Shown piece by piece: positions 15,514-18,893 of a stretch of 18,893 nt of DNA. Position numbers and translations under genes: made by a program. Every line of letters begins with the position of its first letter. The first letter of the stretch is position 1. This DNA is from an uncultured Clostridia bacterium. GTDB taxonomy: Bacteria > Bacillota > Clostridia > TANB77 > CAG-508. Under the pieces are notes generated by a model. The model saw only the letters and a program-made list of their open reading frames with translations. It made no database searches and was not told where the DNA came from. The stretch spans positions 1 to 18,893 of the forward strand of contig CAJUSU010000019.1 of NCBI GenBank assembly GCA_910589185.1, read 5' to 3'.

Positions 15514-16047
15514 TTAGAAATATCTTGTAAGGACTGATTTGCTTTTAAATACCTTTTCTAGACCATTTCCTACCTTTTGTATGAGTGGATATAAAATAAT
15601 AACTAATACGGCATTAAAAATAACCTCTATCATAAGAGTTGTAATAAATGGTAATATCTCAATATCAAATTTCCATCTTAAAATCTGAAAAAAATATTGA
15701 CCTAATTCATAAATAGCTGTGCTTCCCATTACCATAAAAATAAGTGTTATTCTACTGTCTTTTGAAAAATTTTTATCTAAATATTCCCCTATTAATCCTA
15801 CAATTCCTAACATGAAACCTGAAATTCCAACCGTCTTTCCAATTAATAAGTCTAAATAAATTCCTAGCATCAAGCCAAAAACAAATCCTAATTTATTTCC
15901 TACAAATAAACCTATAAATAATATGAATACTACAAATAAATTTGGCTTTACTCCTGCTATATGAAACCAAGTAAAAAAGTTAGCTTGCAAAAAGTAAATC
16001 ATAAAAAATGTTAAAATCAATCCTAAAATGGAAAAAAATTTTTTCAA
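15514..16047 (-). CDS. mreD: Rod shape-determining protein MreD
   Basis: 177 aa and almost entirely hydrophobic, with five or six predicted membrane helices. The MreD-like feature is LDLLIGKTVGISGF (about residues 65-80), the best conserved part of the family. MreD is an integral membrane partner of MreC and part of the cell-elongation complex linking MreB filaments to wall synthesis. The start codon is TTG (16045-16047). An in-frame stop (TAG) lies only four codons upstream, and AGGAGAGAG precedes the TTG at good spacing. The first in-frame Met is at about residue 16, inside the first helix, so TTG is the credible start. It lies 29 nt after mreC in the operon. Confidence 0.92.
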   Translation of the reverse strand: MKKFFSILGLILTFFMIYFLQANFFTWFHIAGVKPNLFVVFILFIGLFVGNKLGFVFGLMLGIYLDLLIGKTVGISGFMLGIVGLIGEYLDKNFSKDSRITLIFMVMGSTAIYELGQYFFQILRWKFDIEILPFITTLMIEVIFNAVLVIILYPLIQKVGNGLEKVFKSKSVLTRYF

Positions 16048-16076
16048 GTCTCTCTCCTACTTTCTTTTATTTCATA

Positions 16077-16892
16077 TTATTTAGTAATAACTAAAACCGT
16101 TTCTAATTTTTTAAAGTCTACTGCTGTTTCTACATAGGCATATCTATCTGTAATATTTTTAGTACTAACGACCTCTCTAATTGTACCAATAGGAATTCCT
16201 TTTGGATAAATTCCTCCTATTCCAGAAGTTTCTACTTTGTCATCTTCTAATATTGTGGCATCTGTTGGAATGTAGCTAGCTTTTAAGGTAGAATCTCTTT
16301 CTAGAGTACCTGTTACAATAATAGGTTCTCTAGATGTACTAATATTGCAACTAACTGAACTTGCTGTGTCTATAATAGTTTGGACTTTAGCTGTTGTTTG
16401 TGTTGTTGAAATAACATGCCCAACTAGTCCTTGGTCTGCAATAACTGTCATATCTGCTTTTATTCCATCCTTTTCTCCTACATTAATAACAATCATTTGA
16501 TTATAATTAGTAATATCTTTATTAATAATGTAGGCTGGTACAGTTTGGTAGTTTTGATATTTATCTTTTAAATTAACATATTCTTTCAATGTCTCATTTT
16601 CTGCTTTTACAATCTCAAACTCTCGCAAAGTTTGCTCCAATTCACTATTTTTTCTTTTTAGTTCTTCATTTTCTTCTTGTAATTTATTAATATCTGTAAA
16701 AAAACTACTATTACCTTCCATTTTATTCTTCAAGTAAGTTAATCCATTTTGAATTGGCATAACAAATGCGTTAAAAGCATTTTCTAGATAAGACATCTTT
16801 TGCACATCTATATTAGATAAAACCACGGTTAAAATAAGAATTACAATGGTAATGATAATTCCAATCATACCTGTTTTCTTGTTTCGATACAT
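16077..16892 (-). CDS. mreC: Rod shape-determining protein MreC
   Basis: 271 aa, the usual length. It has a short basic N-terminus, one membrane helix (about 9-26) and a coiled coil (about 65-105, rich in Glu/Lys/Leu: INKLQEENEELKRKNSELEQ). The extracytoplasmic beta-rich domain follows, with VINVGEKDGIKADMTVIADQ and GLVGHVI, characteristic of MreC. The SGIGGIYPKGIPIGTI segment near the C-terminus is also typical. MreC bridges the MreB cytoskeleton, MreD and PBP2 and regulates side-wall synthesis. The ATG at 16892 is preceded by AAGGAG at good spacing, 19 nt after mreB. Nothing unusual was seen. Confidence 0.95.
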   Translation of the reverse strand: MYRNKKTGMIGIIITIVILILTVVLSNIDVQKMSYLENAFNAFVMPIQNGLTYLKNKMEGNSSFFTDINKLQEENEELKRKNSELEQTLREFEIVKAENETLKEYVNLKDKYQNYQTVPAYIINKDITNYNQMIVINVGEKDGIKADMTVIADQGLVGHVISTTQTTAKVQTIIDTASSVSCNISTSREPIIVTGTLERDSTLKASYIPTDATILEDDKVETSGIGGIYPKGIPIGTIREVVSTKNITDRYAYVETAVDFKKLETVLVITK

Positions 16893-16911
16893 GAAAACGC
16901 TCCTTCATTTC

Positions 16912-17943
16912 CTATCTTTTTCTTTTAGAATTCATTAAAACATCTCTTAATTTTTCTAAATCTTCTAATGTCTTCTCGGCACCCCTTGCTACACACTCTA
17001 GTGGATTCTCTGCCACATATACTGGCATGTCAGTTTCTTTTGCAAGTAATGTATCAAGTCCCTTAATAAGGGCTCCTCCTCCTGCTATAATAATACCTCG
17101 CTCCATAATATCTGATGCAAGTTCTGGCGGTGTTCTTTCTAATGTTTGTTTCACTACTTCAACAATTTTCTGAATAGAATCTCTCATTGCCTCAAAAATC
17201 TGACTAGAAGTAACTGTTAAAGTCTGAGGTAAACCTGTAATTAAATCTCTTCCTCTTACTTGCATTGTAGCTTCTGTCATAAGTGGCATAGCACAACCAA
17301 TCTGCTTTTTTATTTCTTCTGCTGTAGTTGCGCCTATAGATAAATTTAATCTATGTTTTGCATAATTAATAATGTCTTCGTCGATTTCATCTCCTGCTAC
17401 TCTTAAGGAATTACTTACTACAATTCCTCCTAAAGATATAACTGCAACCTCTGTTGTGCCTCCTCCAATATCTACAATAATATTTCCATTTGGTTCTGAC
17501 ACTTCTAAATTAGCCCCAATAGCAGCTGCCATTGGCTCTTCAATCAAGTATACTTCTTTTGCACCTGCTTGCATAACAGATTCTTCTACTGCTCTTTCTT
17601 CTACTTCAGTAATTCCTGATGGTACTCCTACTACCACTCTTGGTTTATGAACATTGTGTCTTTGACATACTTTTTGCAACATATTTTTTAACATCAATTG
17701 GGTTGCAGTAAAGTCTGCAATAACACCATCTTGCAAAGGTCTAATTGCATTAATTTCTTTTGGCGTTCTTCCTAACATTTCTTTCGCTTCTGCTCCTGTT
17801 GCTAAAATATTATGATTCTCCTTTTCTATTGCAATGACAGAAGGCTCGTTTAATACAATTCCCTTCCCTTTTATCGTAATAATAATATTGGCTGTTCCTA
17901 AATCTACTCCAATATCTTTTGAACTAAAACCTGCCAAATTCAT
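16912..17943 (-). CDS. mreB: Rod shape-determining protein MreB (actin homologue)
   Basis: 343 aa from the chosen start. Actin/Hsp70-fold motifs are clear: DIGVDLGTANI (phosphate 1), VVVGVPSGITEVEERAV, EEPMAAAIGA, DIGGGTTEVAVISLGG (phosphate 2) and IIIAGGGALIKGLD (adenosine motif). It polymerises under the membrane and directs side-wall synthesis through MreC, MreD and PBP2. An ATG at 17979 would add 12 charged residues (MKDTKKRERKKI) but lacks a ribosome binding site. The ATG at 17943 has AAAGGAAG (17950-17957) at good spacing and gives the usual MreB beginning (MNLAGFSSKDIG). From the sequence alone the paralogue Mbl cannot be strictly excluded, but being followed by mreC and mreD supports MreB. 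The gap to radC is about 50 nt with no evident promoter. Confidence 0.93.
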   Translation of the reverse strand: MNLAGFSSKDIGVDLGTANIIITIKGKGIVLNEPSVIAIEKENHNILATGAEAKEMLGRTPKEINAIRPLQDGVIADFTATQLMLKNMLQKVCQRHNVHKPRVVVGVPSGITEVEERAVEESVMQAGAKEVYLIEEPMAAAIGANLEVSEPNGNIIVDIGGGTTEVAVISLGGIVVSNSLRVAGDEIDEDIINYAKHRLNLSIGATTAEEIKKQIGCAMPLMTEATMQVRGRDLITGLPQTLTVTSSQIFEAMRDSIQKIVEVVKQTLERTPPELASDIMERGIIIAGGGALIKGLDTLLAKETDMPVYVAENPLECVARGAEKTLEDLEKLRDVLMNSKRKR

Positions 17944-17993
17944 AATTTTCTTCCTTTCTCTTTTTTTAGTATCTTTCATTTTTAGAAAATTAC

Positions 17994-18716
17994 TTACTTT
18001 ATCTTTTTAACTTCTTTTTCCAATAAATATGATTTTATACTAGTATATTGATTATACCCAATTATAATATGATCTAACAATTGAATTGCAAATACTTCTG
18101 CTGCTTTTTCCAATCTTTTTGTAAATTCTATATCTGCAGCACTTGGCTCCGTTTCTCCACTTGGGTGGTTATGAACCATAATAATTTTAGGAGCTCCTAT
18201 TTTGATAGCCTCCATTAATATATCTTTTGTATCCACTTGTACGGAGCTAGTACCTCCTTGTGAAATCGTTAGTATTTTTAGGATAATATTTCGAGAATTC
18301 ATAATAATTACTTTCACTATCTCCCTTTTTTCATTTTTTAATTCATCCATAAATAAATTTACTACATCTTGTGGCATTTTTACTTTTGCCTTTATATTTT
18401 CAATAGGCTTAGAAATACGTTTTGCGAGTTCACAAATTGCTTTTAGCTGAACTGCCTTTACTCTACCAATCCCTTTAATTTTCATAAATTCTTTTATAGA
18501 TAAATCTTGTAAAAATGTTAAATTATCTTTCGTGCAACATTCATTTTTGTTAAGTGAAAGTATCTTTTGTGCTAGGGTAACTGAGCTTTCTTCCTTTGTT
18601 CCGTTCTTTATTATAATCGCTAGTAACTCTGCATTCGATAATGTATGTGCTCCATACATCTCTAATTTTTCATAAGGTCTTTCTGAAATAGGGAGTTCTT
18701 TCATTTTGATAGACAT
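17994..18716 (-). CDS. radC: RadC family JAB-domain protein
   Basis: 240 aa. The N-terminal part contains ERPYEKLEMYGAHTLSNAEL and a helix-hairpin-helix (about 78-97, KIKGIGRVKAVQLKAICELA). The C-terminal JAB1/MPN-like domain has the zinc-binding motif HNHPSG (His182, His184, Ser187) with Asp195 downstream, so the metal site is intact. RadC was named for DNA repair, but its biochemical role is unsettled; related domains are metalloproteases or nucleases. It sits between the DUF4321 gene and mreB, as in many Clostridia, which reflects conserved order more than shared function. The ATG at 18716 has AAAGGAAG 10 nt upstream, slightly far; the alternative Met5 matches the usual RadC beginning but has no ribosome binding site at proper spacing. 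Confidence 0.93.
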   Translation of the reverse strand: MSIKMKELPISERPYEKLEMYGAHTLSNAELLAIIIKNGTKEESSVTLAQKILSLNKNECCTKDNLTFLQDLSIKEFMKIKGIGRVKAVQLKAICELAKRISKPIENIKAKVKMPQDVVNLFMDELKNEKREIVKVIIMNSRNIILKILTISQGGTSSVQVDTKDILMEAIKIGAPKIIMVHNHPSGETEPSAADIEFTKRLEKAAEVFAIQLLDHIIIGYNQYTSIKSYLLEKEVKKIK

Positions 18717-18790
18717 ACTTTTTATTCTTCCTTTCTTGCTGTTGTTGCCCCCTATTAAATTATTTGAAATAAAATTTGTTAGATTTTTTA

Positions 18791-18893
18791 CTACACTTTC
18801 TTGTAAATAAAAATGGCTAAAACTATTCCTATGATACTTGCTATATTAATTTTAAACATTAAACCAAATGTTATTTGAACAATGTTTAAATTA
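18791..18893 (-). CDS. C-terminal end of a DUF4321 family membrane protein (5' end outside window)
   Basis: The last 33 codons and a TAG stop of a minus-strand gene that begins beyond the right edge. The visible end has TFGLMFKINIASIIGIVLAI followed by a short basic tail (FIYKKV). This matches the C-terminus of DUF4321 proteins as I know them (an ITFGF-like strand, then NLASIIGI and a final membrane helix with a YRK/YKK end). These are small membrane proteins of unknown function, often encoded next to radC and maf in Clostridia. The gap to radC is 74 nt. The identification rests on a short fragment, but the location agrees with it. Confidence 0.7.
   Translation of the reverse strand, partial: NLNIVQITFGLMFKINIASIIGIVLAIFIYKKV

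Noticed and set aside
17994..18716. Phage or plasmid anti-restriction origin for the RadC protein
   Set aside because: Its place between a DUF4321 gene and mreB is the conserved chromosomal context, and no mobile genes flank it.

Overview
The window is AT-rich DNA from a Gram-positive, low-GC Bacillota genome. It is most likely an uncultured gut-type member of the Clostridia. That placement is inferred from three things: the DUF4321-radC-mreBCD-PBP2-minC gene order, the surface-protein style (SdrD-type B domains, DUF11-like repeats, 'DLaLRK' modules), and a prepilin-like protein starting with a GITLVALVVTIVV segment. Nearly every ribosome binding site is a strong AGGAGG type.

Right part (12749-18893, all minus strand): a conserved cell-shape and division operon read right to left. 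It holds the tail of a DUF4321 membrane protein, then radC, mreB, mreC, mreD, a class B penicillin-binding protein (PBP2) and minC. Gaps inside the mreB-minC block are 19-29 nt, so it looks like one transcript. MreBCD and PBP2 would form the elongasome, and MinC would restrict Z-ring placement. The order usual in Clostridia continues into minD and minE, but here it stops at minC.

Middle (11296-12750): three small plus-strand genes (51, 137 and 123 aa) of unknown function, overlapping or closely spaced, converge on minC. Between the two groups lies a perfect 37-bp inverted repeat. Each arm is itself a hairpin, and the repeat touches the stop codons of both flanking genes. It looks like a pair of REP units (BIME-like) that also acts as a transcription terminator. 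A gene-free region of about 400 bp (11296-11694) holds divergent promoters and a long imperfect hairpin.

Left part (1-11295, minus strand): a two-gene operon of giant surface proteins, 1720 and 1895 aa, with a near-consensus promoter in front and a strong intrinsic terminator behind. The first protein contains no cysteine, has a signal peptide and DUF11-like repeats, and has one SdrD-type domain with an intact calcium loop. The second carries what looks like a thioester adhesin domain (Cys90/Gln182), a compact Cys/His-rich cluster, two SdrD-type domains and DUF11-like domains. Both end in a membrane anchor without a canonical LPXTG motif and share a C-terminal module. Beyond the terminator, under its own promoter with an operator-like palindrome, lies the start of a prepilin-like gene cut by the window edge.

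The best candidate for an undescribed system is the tandem surface-protein pair with its Cys/His cluster. The uncharacterised small-gene trio and the nested REP pair come next. All functional statements rest on motif recognition; no database search was possible.
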